DNA of 64,000 nt from Thiomonas sp. X19 (GTDB lineage: Bacteria > Pseudomonadota > Gammaproteobacteria > Burkholderiales > Burkholderiaceae_C), in assembly GCF_900089495.1 (NCBI RefSeq), contig NZ_LT605203.1, positions 1,666,468 to 1,730,467 on the forward strand, read 5' to 3'. Shown one piece after another: positions 36,507-43,993 of the stretch. Below the pieces are notes generated by a model, which saw only the letters and a program-made list of their open reading frames with translations, ran no database searches and was not told where the DNA came from. The first letter of the stretch is position 1; the number at the start of each line of letters is the position of its first letter. The translations under genes and the position numbers were made by a program.

Positions 36507-37627
36507 TCAAGACGGCAGCGCGAAGCCTTCGCCCTGACGCAACACCGCCCAGGCCATGCGTGCGTTCTTCGCCGCAATGGCCACCACCGCCTTCCAGTAG
36601 CCGCGTCGTGCCTCCAGGGCCACAGCCCATCGGCTGGTGGCATCGGTCTTGTTCTTGGCCGCCGCCAGCATGGCTCTAGCCCCCAGGATCAGCAGCATGC
36701 GCAAGTCGCTGTCCGCCGCTTTGGTGATGCGCCCCAGCCGGGTCTTGCCTCCCGAGCTGTATTGGCCCGGCGCCAAACCCAGCCAGGCGGCGAACTGCCG
36801 ACCGCAATCGAAGTCGTGCCCGTTGCCGATCATGGCCAACATGCAGGTTGCCGTGGTCTCGCCTACACCGCTGAGTTGCATCAGGCGCTTGGCCCGCACG
36901 TCCTCCTTGGCCATGGCCTTGATGTGTTGGTCGTACTGCGTGATGCGCTCGTCCAGTCGGGTGACCTCGCTGAGGAGATCGCCAATGACGATGTTGGCGT
37001 AACCCGGCAGGTCCTCCAGACAGTCGCAGGCACGCCGGCGCACGGTGGCGGCCTTGAGCGGCAGCACGATGCCGAACTCGCTCAAGCAGCCGCGAATGCG
37101 GTTGAGTGTGGCTGTGCGCTGCTCGACAAAGCCTTGCCGGGCCCGGTGCACCATCAGCAGAGACTGCTGTTCCAGGGTCTTGATCGGCACAAAGCGCATG
37201 TGCGGGCGCCGCACAGCTTCGCAGATCGCCGCAGCATCGGCCGCATCGTTCTTGCCCCGCTTGCCGCTCATGCGGTAGGGCGTGACGAACTTCGGCGCGA
37301 TCAGACGCACGGTGTGGCCCGACGCCTGAAACAGCCGGGCCCAGTGGTGCGCGCCCGAGCAGGCTTCCATGCCAATCACGCAAGGCGGCAGCGCCGCGAT
37401 CAGCTCATGCAGCTTGTCGCGCGGCACGGCCGGACGCAGTAGTTCGGCTTTGCCAGCCTCGTTGACCCCGTGCACCGCAAAAACAGACTTGGCAAGATCA
37501 ATGCCAACGCTCAGAATCACCATGGTCTTCCCCTTCCGGATGCGTTGATGAGAAACAGCGCTTCCCATCGTGGCACTCAGTTGCCGGTTGCCGCAAGGCG
37601 CCCAGTTCGGGACGGGGAAGTCCCTTT
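36365..37627 (-). mobile_element. IS110-family insertion sequence (boundaries approximate)
   Basis: The transposase at 36507-37523 is flanked by a 10-bp repeat, CATTCGTTAG, at 36355-36364 and 37628-37637, which may mark the target. IS110-family ends lack long terminal inverted repeats, so the limits given are estimates. The IS1111 subgroup is known to target integron attC sites, and here the element sits immediately before a GTTAGCC core-like site. Confidence 0.55.
36507..37523 (-). CDS. IS110-family transposase (IS1111 subgroup-like)
   Basis: A 338-residue transposase with the N-terminal DEDD RuvC-like domain: Asp9 in VGIDLAK, Glu in VIGMEACSGAHHW, and the Asp pair in GKNDAADAAAI. The C-terminal IS116/IS110 domain follows (LSGVGETTATCMLAMIG, FAAWLGLAPGQYSSGGKTRLG), with the Ser used as nucleophile in this family. 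Length is normal and no frameshift is seen, so it may be active. ATG 37523 fits the family start MVILSVGIDLAK. Confidence 0.93.
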   Translation of the reverse strand: MVILSVGIDLAKSVFAVHGVNEAGKAELLRPAVPRDKLHELIAALPPCVIGMEACSGAHHWARLFQASGHTVRLIAPKFVTPYRMSGKRGKNDAADAAAICEAVRRPHMRFVPIKTLEQQSLLMVHRARQGFVEQRTATLNRIRGCLSEFGIVLPLKAATVRRRACDCLEDLPGYANIVIGDLLSEVTRLDERITQYDQHIKAMAKEDVRAKRLMQLSGVGETTATCMLAMIGNGHDFDCGRQFAAWLGLAPGQYSSGGKTRLGRITKAADSDLRMLLILGARAMLAAAKNKTDATSRWAVALEARRGYWKAVVAIAAKNARMAWAVLRQGEGFALPS

Positions 37628-37658
37628 CATTCGTTAGCCGCTAGGGAGGAAGAAAAGG

Positions 37659-38402
37659 ATGGAAGTCACCCTTGCGTCTGTTATTGTCCTTGGGGCTACA
37701 GCAGTTATCCTCAACCTCGGTCGTTTCGCGAACAAGTCGCCATATTCTGTAAGCGTCCTGGAATACATCAATACCCAATCTAAATATCAAGCTCTACTAT
37801 TGAGCGTGGCTGGGGTGGTTTTGTTTTGCCTCTATTCCGTGAATGCTGCAAATCTTTGGTCGTTCCTTACACCGGGTAAAATTGCCGCACCTGCCAAGGG
37901 AGTGCCATGGCTGGGAATCTCGGATAATCAGTCATGGGCTAGCGTAGGAGCCAGTCTCTCGTTTTTTATCACTCTCGCTACATCGACCTTCGTCTATTTG
38001 CAGTTCCGTAAATCTGGAGAAGGTCTAAAACAAGCCCTTCCCTATCTGCCGTGGGTTCTACTGTTTTCCCTCACTAATTCATTCTCGGAAGAGGTGGTTT
38101 ACCGTCTCGGAATTATTGTTCCGCTCGTTGGTTCCGTTGATACCAACTACATTCTCCTCTTTTCGGCTGCGGCCTTTGGCGCGCCGCACCTTCGTGGCAT
38201 GCCTAACGGTATAGTTGGTGCATTAATGGCGGGGTTTCTTGGCTGGTTGCTGGCAAAGTCGATGATCGAAACAAATGGTATTTTTTGGGCATGGTTCATC
38301 CATTTCTTGCAGGACATCGTTATTTTTTCTGCTTTCGTCATGGCGGCGGCTAACCGTGCATTCGAGAGGGACGCGCCAAAAGCGGCGCGTCCCTCAATTT
38401 GA
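37659..38402 (+). CDS. CPBP-family intramembrane metalloprotease
   Basis: A 247-residue membrane protein with six to eight hydrophobic segments. The CPBP (Abi/Rce1-like) motifs are visible: SEEVVYR (EExxxR) near residue 146, FGAPH (FxxxH) near 175, and HFLQD near 223. Related proteases process prenylated or bacteriocin-type peptides or give immunity, but the target here is unknown. Codon use and base composition are much more A+T-rich than in neighbours, which shows recent transfer. The ribosome site GGGAGGAAG precedes ATG 37659. The last codons lie in the 12-bp hairpin. Confidence 0.85.
   Translation: MEVTLASVIVLGATAVILNLGRFANKSPYSVSVLEYINTQSKYQALLLSVAGVVLFCLYSVNAANLWSFLTPGKIAAPAKGVPWLGISDNQSWASVGASLSFFITLATSTFVYLQFRKSGEGLKQALPYLPWVLLFSLTNSFSEEVVYRLGIIVPLVGSVDTNYILLFSAAAFGAPHLRGMPNGIVGALMAGFLGWLLAKSMIETNGIFWAWFIHFLQDIVIFSAFVMAAANRAFERDAPKAARPSI
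38366..38395 (+). repeat. Hairpin with AAAAGC loop at the end of the CPBP unit (attC-like)
   Basis: GAGGGACGCGCC (38366-38377) pairs with GGCGCGTCCCTC (38384-38395) around AAAAGC. TTGAAC follows after 3 nt. The same loop and the same TTGAAC follow the hairpin at 39080-39117, though the stem sequences differ. Confidence 0.7.
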
Positions 38403-38419
38403 ACGTCGGACACCATAAG

Positions 38420-39052
38420 ATGCGCCAGTCTCTTGTCCTCAATCCTCCTGTGCATGGACAATGGGCAATAATGAACCCACCAGGCCACGCGAAACTCGCG
38501 TTTGACTTCTTGGCTGTTGATGACAATAAGTCGCCGTACAAAGATGTGAGTCTGCTCCGCCACGTTACCTCCACCATTACAGTCGAGAATACTCTGGCAT
38601 GGGATCAACCTGTTTTCTCGGTCATGGACGGAACTGTAGTCGCGGCAAGCGATGGCGCACCGGATAGGGAGCGCATCAGTATGGTCAGAGACTTGTTTCG
38701 GCTCATGCTATTTGGTCCGAAAATGGTTCCACCATTCTCAGCCTTGGGAGGAAATTACGTCATTCTGAAATGCGGCGACGTCTACCCGCTCTATGCACAT
38801 CTGAAGAAAGGTTCCGTCTGCGTACGTCCCGGCGACATCGCGCGCAACGGTGATCTTTTGGGCAAAGTTGGAAATTCGGGGTCTTCACTTCAGCCTCATC
38901 TTCATTTCCAAGTCATGAATACCCCAGATCCCTTCCCTCTGTTCAAGAACCTTGTGCCCTTTGCAATCTCCGCCGCAAGCAGACGAAACGAGAAACAATG
39001 GGAGCCAGTCGTCCGCAATGGATTGAAAAATGGCGACCATCTACGGTTGTGA
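38420..39052 (+). CDS. M23-family (LytM-like) peptidase
   Basis: A 210-residue zinc peptidase-like protein. The M23 fold is shown by GGNYVILKCGDVYPLYAHLK, GSVCVRPGDIARNGDLLGKV and NSGSSLQPHLHFQVM, with the HxH zinc motif in PHLHF and a third His in YAHL. The first ligand region is probably GHAKLAFDF. There is no signal peptide or SH3/LysM domain, so whether it reaches peptidoglycan is unclear. It begins 17 bp after the CPBP stop and shares its low G+C content. A TTG at 38399 is an alternative start. Confidence 0.85.
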   Translation: MRQSLVLNPPVHGQWAIMNPPGHAKLAFDFLAVDDNKSPYKDVSLLRHVTSTITVENTLAWDQPVFSVMDGTVVAASDGAPDRERISMVRDLFRLMLFGPKMVPPFSALGGNYVILKCGDVYPLYAHLKKGSVCVRPGDIARNGDLLGKVGNSGSSLQPHLHFQVMNTPDPFPLFKNLVPFAISAASRRNEKQWEPVVRNGLKNGDHLRL

Positions 39053-39079
39053 GGTGCCGATGGTGCCCAACCCTACGGT

Positions 39080-39117
39080 CAACCGGACCTGCGCGAAAAG
39101 CCGCGCAGGTCCGGTTG
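39080..39117 (+). repeat. 16-bp-stem hairpin with AAAAGC loop at the end of the M23 unit (attC-like)
   Basis: CAACCGGACCTGCGCG (39080-39095) pairs perfectly with CGCGCAGGTCCGGTTG (39102-39117) around AAAAGC. TTGAAC follows at 39119-39124 and runs into the right-hand direct repeat. It could also serve as a terminator for the peptidase gene. Confidence 0.75.
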
Positions 39118-39121
39118 CTTG

Positions 39122-39153
39122 AACTACAAGGGCTTCCCCCCCATGTCAAGCAA
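39122..39153 (+). repeat. Right copy of the direct repeat flanking the foreign segment
   Basis: AACTACAAGGGCTTCCCC, then CCCATGTCAAGCAA. It matches 36149-36179 in the first 18 bases and in the GTCAAGCAA end. Host-like G+C-rich sequence resumes after it. Confidence 0.75.
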
Positions 39154-39309
39154 TGCCGGTCCTTGACGGCGCACTGCGCAGCCGTTCATCGAATCACTGG
39201 ACGTTTCTGATTGAGCCCCAACCTGGCGGTGACATCAAGGGTGTGAACGGATAGCTTTCCAGCGGCCGCGCCGATGGGTTGGGTTCAACTAGCATGGGTG
39301 CGCGCCAAC

Positions 39310-39858
39310 ATGAATGCTTATTTATTGCCTCCACGCTGGAACCGTCTCGACACCCTTGAACTGCCGGTCGTCAGGCGCTTCGCTGCGCTGGGGCGATGGC
39401 GCTGGGTGCGGTTCGGCGTCGGCATGGTCAACGTCTTGGCCGACGGTTGGATCTATCTCCCGATCGCGGTGGCGGTCTACCTGCTGGCGCGTGGGAATGC
39501 CTGGCAGATGATCGGCCAAGCGGTTTTGGCGACGCTGCTTGCGCACATCGTGCATGTCCTGCTGAAGCACGGACTGAAACGCCCGCGCCCCTTCGACCGC
39601 GACCCGGCGCTTGCGGCGCGAACGCGTGTACTCGGCCGCTATGCGTTTCCAAGTGGTCATTGCATGACGCTGACCTGCGTCGTTGTGCCGATCGTTCACA
39701 ACGCGCCGTGGCTGTGGCCGCTGGCAACCTTGGGTGTCGCGCTGCTCGCGGTATGCCGGATCATCGCGGGCCACCACTATCCGACCGATGTGCTGGCCGG
39801 AATCTTCATCGGCCTGGGCGTTGCATGGCCGACGGTGGCGTTCGCGTTGATCAAATGA
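39310..39858 (+). CDS. PAP2-family membrane phosphatase
   Basis: A 182-residue inner-membrane phosphatase of the type 2 phosphatidic acid phosphatase group. The three catalytic motifs are KHGLKRPRP (KxxxxxxRP), FPSGHCM (PSGH) and CRIIAGHHYPTDV (RxxxxxHxxxD). Five to six membrane helices fit undecaprenyl-diphosphate or lipid phosphatases. An in-frame ATG at 39274 is an alternative start; neither start has a clear ribosome site. It stands alone between the foreign segment and the fnr-like gene. Confidence 0.87.
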   Translation: MNAYLLPPRWNRLDTLELPVVRRFAALGRWRWVRFGVGMVNVLADGWIYLPIAVAVYLLARGNAWQMIGQAVLATLLAHIVHVLLKHGLKRPRPFDRDPALAARTRVLGRYAFPSGHCMTLTCVVVPIVHNAPWLWPLATLGVALLAVCRIIAGHHYPTDVLAGIFIGLGVAWPTVAFALIK

Positions 39859-40126
39859 GTGCCGCGGGCATCGCGCGGGACGGGTGGCTGCGATTCGGCC
39901 ACGCCAAAGTGAGGCAGAACCAAGAAAGTGCGATGCGGCCGCCGGCCCGAAGGGCTGTAAGCCGTAGTGCCTGACATGGCGACGGCGACGATGCGCGAAT
40001 AGGACACCGTGCGCCGGCGGATTCGCCATGGTTCAGCCCGACGTCACGGTCCTTTCTGGATGGGCGACGATGGACATCACATTCAAGTTGTGCGATGTTC
40101 GTTCCCGTCCAGCCAGGGAGCCACCG

Positions 40127-40936
40127 ATGAAAATCATGCCTGCGCCCAGTCGTCGCAACGCGGCAGCGCATCCTTGCGAGCAGTGCTTCCAGAGCCGGTT
40201 CTGTCTGCCCATCGCACTGCCTCAAGATGAATCGGCATGCATGCGCGACATCATGCAAGCCACGGTGCGCATGCACAAGGGCGAGGCGCTGTTCAAGGCG
40301 GGCCAGCCGGTCAACAAACTCTACTCGGTGCATGCGGGCTCGTTCAAGCCGGTGGTCAGCAGCCCCGATGGACGCCAACAGATCGTTGGCTTTCACGTCG
40401 CGGGAGAGTTGATGGGGCTGGAGAGCTTCGCCATGAAAACCTTCGCGACCGATGGCGTGGCGCTGGAAGACAGCGAGGCCTGCGAAATCGATGTCGGCAT
40501 CCTGGAACGGCACGCCGCCTCATCGCCGGCCCTGCAGCACCAGATTCATCGCCTGATCGGCAACCGGCTGGCGAACGCCCAGCAAAACCAGTTCGCCCTG
40601 GGCAGCATGCATGCCGAGGAGCGGCTGGTGCGCTTCCTTCTCGATCTGTCCCAACGCTACAGGGCGCGCGGGCTCTCGCCCGATGCCTTCGTGTTGAGCA
40701 TGACGCGGCAAGACATCGCCAGCTATCTGGGTTTGAAGCTGGAGACGGTCAGCAGGTTGATGACGCACCTCCATCGCGATGGGCTCCTGGAGGTGATGCA
40801 GCGCCAGGTCCGCATCGCCAACCGCGACGGCCTGACCGCTCTGCTGACGCCGCCGGAGCATGAACGGACTGCAAGGCAGGCTCCACGGTGCCATTTGTCG
40901 GGCTTTGGGACGCGAAATTCCACCGCGCATGGTTGA
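40127..40936 (+). CDS. fnr: Fnr-type oxygen-sensing transcription regulator
   Basis: A 269-residue Crp/Fnr protein. Cysteines at 17, 20 and 26 keep the FNR spacing C-x2-C-x5-C, and Cys119 in EACEID gives the fourth ligand of an oxygen-labile [4Fe-4S] cluster. The cyclic-nucleotide-like barrel runs from about residue 45 to 150. The C-terminal helix-turn-helix has MTRQDIASYLGLKLETVSRL, with the E-x-x-S-R recognition residues that read TTGAT half-sites. GGGAG precedes ATG 40127. It should control genes for low-oxygen growth. Confidence 0.93.
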   Translation: MKIMPAPSRRNAAAHPCEQCFQSRFCLPIALPQDESACMRDIMQATVRMHKGEALFKAGQPVNKLYSVHAGSFKPVVSSPDGRQQIVGFHVAGELMGLESFAMKTFATDGVALEDSEACEIDVGILERHAASSPALQHQIHRLIGNRLANAQQNQFALGSMHAEERLVRFLLDLSQRYRARGLSPDAFVLSMTRQDIASYLGLKLETVSRLMTHLHRDGLLEVMQRQVRIANRDGLTALLTPPEHERTARQAPRCHLSGFGTRNSTAHG

Positions 40937-40942
40937 TGCGGC

Positions 40943-41030
40943 CTCTCAAGGAAACGCAGGGCCGCCCCAAGTTTCCTTGACCCCTACGTGGGGCGTGATC
41001 GGCGAGCCGACCCTGGGGGCGCTCAAAGAG
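40943..41030 (+). repeat. Dispersed palindromic repeat, family 2, copy 2
   Basis: Stem AAGGAAAC (40948-40955) and GTTTCCTT (40971-40978) around the loop GCAGGGCCGCCCCAA, the same loop as at 21697-21711. The tail ends ACCCTGGGGGCGCTC. Compared with copy 1, one base pair in the stem has changed on both sides (A-T to G-C). Confidence 0.8.
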
Positions 41031-41049
41031 GCAGGGCACCCGCTAAAGA

Positions 41050-41065
41050 CTGTATATAAAAACAG
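41050..41065 (+). promoter_or_regulatory. LexA-binding SOS box
   Basis: CTGTATATAAAAACAG is a perfect CTGT-N8-ACAG LexA box with the A+T-rich centre of strong boxes. It lies 79 bp before the start of a Y-family DNA polymerase gene. TATAAAA within it may be the -10 region, so LexA would block RNA polymerase directly. Confidence 0.85.
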
Positions 41066-41143
41066 TTAACATGGCCTTCCGGCTGCTCAACGCCACGCCC
41101 ATGGCGGGCCGTGGCAGGTGCGCCGGGGTTTGGGGTGCTGGCC

Positions 41144-42370
41144 ATGTTGCGTTGTCTGCTCGTCGATTTCAATGCCTACTTCGCCTCGGTGGAGCAGCAG
41201 GCGCGGCCGGAGCTGCGCGGGCGGCCGGTGGGGGTGGTGCCGATGATGGCCGACACCACCTGCTGCATCGCCGCCAGCTACGAGGCCAAGGCCTTCGGCG
41301 TGAAGACCGGCACCCAGGTGACCGAGGCGCGCAAGCTCTGCCCCGGCATGGTGTTCGTCGAGGCGCGGCATGCGCTGTACGTGGAGTTCCACCACCGCGC
41401 CATCGCCGCGGTGGACCGGGTGGCGCCGGTGGAGCGGGTGCTGTCCATCGACGAGATGGCCTGCGGCCTGCCCATGGGCTGGAGCAGCCGCGAGCGCGCC
41501 ACCGCGCTGGCGCTGCGCATCAAGGCCGGGCTGCGCGAGGCGCTGGGTGAATGCCTGCGCGTGTCGGTGGGCATTGCGCCCAATGTATTCCTGGCGAAAC
41601 AGGCGTCGAACCTGCAAAAGCCCGACGGCCTGGTGGTGCTGGACGACACCGACCTGCCCGGCCCGCTGTTGCGCATGAAGCTCGACGACCTCACCGGCAT
41701 CAACCGCGGCATGCTGGCGCGGCTGCACGCGCATGGGCTGACCACGGTGGCGCAGCTGTGGCGCGCGCGGCGCGAGCAACTCCACACCATCTGGGGCGGT
41801 GTCGGTGGCGACGACTTCCACGACCAGCTCCACGGCCTGCCGGTGCAACGCCTGGCCAGCCCGCGCCGCACCCTGAGCCACAGCCACGTGCTGCCACCCG
41901 AGCAGCGCAACCGCGACGACGCCTGCGCCGTGCTCGACCGACTGACGCAAAAAGCCGCCATGCGCCTGCGCCGCGAAGGCCTGGTGGCCGGCGCCATGAG
42001 CGTGGGCCTGCGCTGCGCCGCCCGCGGCCAGGCATCGCAGCGTTGGGAACAGGCCGCACGCATGGCGCACACGCAGGACACCCAGACCCTGCTGCACACC
42101 CTGGCCGCGCTCTGGGCGGGTTTGCCGCCGCGGCTGCCGCCGCCATTCAAGGTCGGCATGGTGCTGCACGACTTGCTGCCGCTGGCGCAAAGCAGCGCCG
42201 GCCTGTTCGATGACGACAGCCGCCGCAGCGGCCTGTGGCAGGCGGTGGATGCGCTGAACCTGCGCTATGGCAAGCACACCGTCTATTGCGGCAGCGCCCA
42301 CCGCGCCCGCGACAGCGCGCCCATGCGCATCGCCTTCAACCGCATTCCCGACCTCGGCACCGAGGCGTGA
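41144..42370 (+). CDS. Y-family translesion DNA polymerase (DinB/UmuC-like)
   Basis: A 408-residue translesion polymerase. The palm has Asp8 in LLVDFNAYFASVEQQARPEL and Asp103-Glu104 in LSIDEMACG (SIDE motif). SYEAKAFGVKTG is the finger segment, with Lys where DinB has Arg. A thumb helix-hairpin-helix follows (MKLDDLTGINRGMLARLHAHG), then a little-finger domain. The C-terminus has no clear beta-clamp motif that I can see. It is a stand-alone gene; no umuD, imuA or dnaE2 lies next to it. The LexA box at 41050 makes it DNA-damage-inducible. Confidence 0.9.
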   Translation: MLRCLLVDFNAYFASVEQQARPELRGRPVGVVPMMADTTCCIAASYEAKAFGVKTGTQVTEARKLCPGMVFVEARHALYVEFHHRAIAAVDRVAPVERVLSIDEMACGLPMGWSSRERATALALRIKAGLREALGECLRVSVGIAPNVFLAKQASNLQKPDGLVVLDDTDLPGPLLRMKLDDLTGINRGMLARLHAHGLTTVAQLWRARREQLHTIWGGVGGDDFHDQLHGLPVQRLASPRRTLSHSHVLPPEQRNRDDACAVLDRLTQKAAMRLRREGLVAGAMSVGLRCAARGQASQRWEQAARMAHTQDTQTLLHTLAALWAGLPPRLPPPFKVGMVLHDLLPLAQSSAGLFDDDSRRSGLWQAVDALNLRYGKHTVYCGSAHRARDSAPMRIAFNRIPDLGTEA

Positions 42371-42470
42371 GCCCTGTGGATGCCGGGGGCGCCATGGCAT
42401 CGCCCTGACAGGCCTTCGACGGACATCCGCCAACACCGCGAGGCAAACGTCCTGCCCAACTCTCCGCTCC

Positions 42471-42555
42471 CAAGGCAACGAAGGGCGGTTCCCGAGTTTT
42501 CTTGACCCCTCCCCGGGGGGGCCGCTTGCGGGCTGCTGGGGGCGCTATGGAGGGG
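42471..42555 (+). repeat. Dispersed palindromic repeat, family 2, degenerate copy 3
   Basis: It shares GAGTTTTCTTGACCCCTCCC-type sequence and the tail CTGCTGGGGGCGCT with copies 1 and 2. The left stem arm is diverged, so the hairpin is weakened. It overlaps the last bases of the leftward sterol desaturase gene. Confidence 0.55.
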
Positions 42556-43432
42556 GCTGCATGGTCGTGCCGATGCTGTTCGATCGTGGCAAAGGCGCAG
42601 ACTCCTGATCCGCCAGCGCCCGGTCGGGTGGACCGAACAGTTGCACCAGCCGCTGGCGCAGCCCGCGTGCGCGTGCAGCGTCGCGCAGCATGGCGATCCA
42701 TTCGTGAAAGGTGAGGGTGATGGGGTTATGGCTGCGGATCGGATGGACGATGCCGTAGACGCAGGGATGGGCCGGATCTTCCGGCGTGAAGCTGCCGAAC
42801 AGCTTGTCCCACACGATGAACACGCCCGCGTAGTTGCGGTCGAGGTATTGCGGGTTGCGGGCGTGGTGCACGCGGTGGTGCGAAGGGGTGTTGAACACAT
42901 GCTCCAGCCAGCCGAGCTGGCCCACCGCCTCGGTGTGGACGAAGAACTGGAAGGCCAGATTGATGGCGACCACGGCGACGATGTGCGCAGGGGCGAAGCC
43001 GATCCACGCCAGCGGCAGCCAGAACAGCCACATGCCCGAGATGGGGTAGGCGAGGCTCTGGCGGAACGCGGTGGAGAGGTTGAGCCGCTCCGACGAATGG
43101 TGAGTGACATGCGAGGCCCACAGCCAGCGCACGCGGTGGCTGGTGCGGTGAAACCAATAGTAGAAAAAGTCCTGGGCGACGACGAGCAAAACCACACTCC
43201 ACCAGGTGGCGGGAATGTTGAACAGACGATGCTGCCAGAGCCCGACGAACAGGCCGAAGGTGAGCAGCCAGGCCACCGCGTCCGAGGCCTGGTGCATCAG
43301 CGCCAGGGCGGCGTTGGAGGTGGTGTCCGCCCAGGTGTAGTTGCTGCGGCCCATGCGCCTGAAATGCCAGGCTTCCCAGGCGATGAAGCCGAGGAAGACC
43401 GGGCCGAGCAAGAGCAGGATGGGGTTGTCCAT
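42545..43432 (-). CDS. Sterol desaturase/fatty acid hydroxylase family membrane protein
   Basis: A 295-residue di-iron membrane oxygenase. The histidine clusters are WFHRTSHRVRWLWASHVTHH, FFVHTEAVG and PSHHRVHHARN, which match the FA_hydroxylase pattern, with about five membrane helices around them. The substrate (sterol-like, fatty acid or carotenoid) is unknown. The last 30 residues are low-complexity and run into the repeat at 42471-42555, so the C-terminus may have been altered by it. It is the last of three leftward genes with the SRPBCC and VOC proteins. Confidence 0.87.
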   Translation of the reverse strand: MDNPILLLLGPVFLGFIAWEAWHFRRMGRSNYTWADTTSNAALALMHQASDAVAWLLTFGLFVGLWQHRLFNIPATWWSVVLLVVAQDFFYYWFHRTSHRVRWLWASHVTHHSSERLNLSTAFRQSLAYPISGMWLFWLPLAWIGFAPAHIVAVVAINLAFQFFVHTEAVGQLGWLEHVFNTPSHHRVHHARNPQYLDRNYAGVFIVWDKLFGSFTPEDPAHPCVYGIVHPIRSHNPITLTFHEWIAMLRDAARARGLRQRLVQLFGPPDRALADQESAPLPRSNSIGTTMQPPP

Positions 43433-43450
43433 GCGGTGTTGAGTTCGGCT

Positions 43451-43960
43451 CTAAACCGGCGTGGTGGCGAGACTTGCGGCGCATGCACGCGCCATCGCAT
43501 CCAGGCTGCGCTGCATGGCGGGCTGCATGCAGCAGCGCAGCAGCAAGGCAACGAAGGGCTGTGACAGCGCCGCGCGCGGGGTGAAGGTGTAGCGCCATTC
43601 CACCGCGCAGCCGCGGGCGGCGCCGGTGGCATCGGTGGTGTGGGCGAAGGTCCAGCTGGCAACGCCTTGGCGCACCAGCCAGGAGAAGGGCGGGCGAAAG
43701 CCGCTCAGGGTGTAGGCATGCAGGTGAGGGCGTTGCAGGGCGGTGACGCGTTCGGTGAGCACCGAGCCGTCGCTGTTGGCAACGCGCCGCTCGCACCCCA
43801 GGGCCAGTGGCGACAGCAGGGTGATGGAGCGGATGGACGGAATCAGCCCGTAGCCGCGAAACAGGGGTGGAAAACGCACCGGGTCGGCCGAGAGATCGAA
43901 CGCGGCCTCGGCGCTGCAGGGCAGGGTGGCTTGGGCCGTGCAGGACAGGGACATGGACAT
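43451..43960 (-). CDS. SRPBCC-fold protein
   Basis: A 169-residue protein with the helix-grip pattern of polyketide cyclase/START-like proteins: an opening strand and helix (AQATLPCSAEAAFDLSADP), strands around GCERRVANSDGSVLTERVTA and CAVEWRYTFTPRAALSQPFV, and a long C-terminal helix. Ligand and role are unknown. It lies 18 bp before the sterol desaturase gene, which suggests a lipid or sterol-like ligand, an inference only. Confidence 0.65.
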   Translation of the reverse strand: MSMSLSCTAQATLPCSAEAAFDLSADPVRFPPLFRGYGLIPSIRSITLLSPLALGCERRVANSDGSVLTERVTALQRPHLHAYTLSGFRPPFSWLVRQGVASWTFAHTTDATGAARGCAVEWRYTFTPRAALSQPFVALLLRCCMQPAMQRSLDAMARACAASLATTPV

Positions 43961-43993
43961 CGGGTGGTGTCGAAGCGGGCCGGCCCTGGCTGC

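Larger units (their letters stand above)
37633..39124 (+). mobile_element. Two-gene low-G+C segment with integron-cassette-like organisation
   Basis: The first unit begins with GTTAGCC (37633-37639), encodes a CPBP protease after a short leader, and ends with GGCTAAC (38348-38354), the exact reverse complement of GTTAGCC. A 12-bp hairpin and TTGAAC follow. The second unit begins GTCGGAC (38405-38411), encodes an M23 peptidase, and ends with GCCCAAC (39065-39071), a 16-bp hairpin and TTGAAC. This is the RYYYAAC-hairpin-GTTRRRY layout of attC-bearing cassettes, though with imperfect core sites. No integron integrase is in the window, so this would be an isolated cassette cluster. Confidence 0.5.

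Noticed and set aside
36507..37523. Frameshifted or inactive transposase
   Set aside because: The IS110 reading frame is complete with all four acidic residues and the C-terminal Ser, so no damage is visible.
41071..41550. Open frame starting right after the LexA box
   Set aside because: Its translation is Gly/Ala/Arg-rich with no family, and it overlaps the polymerase gene, which has all catalytic motifs in another frame.
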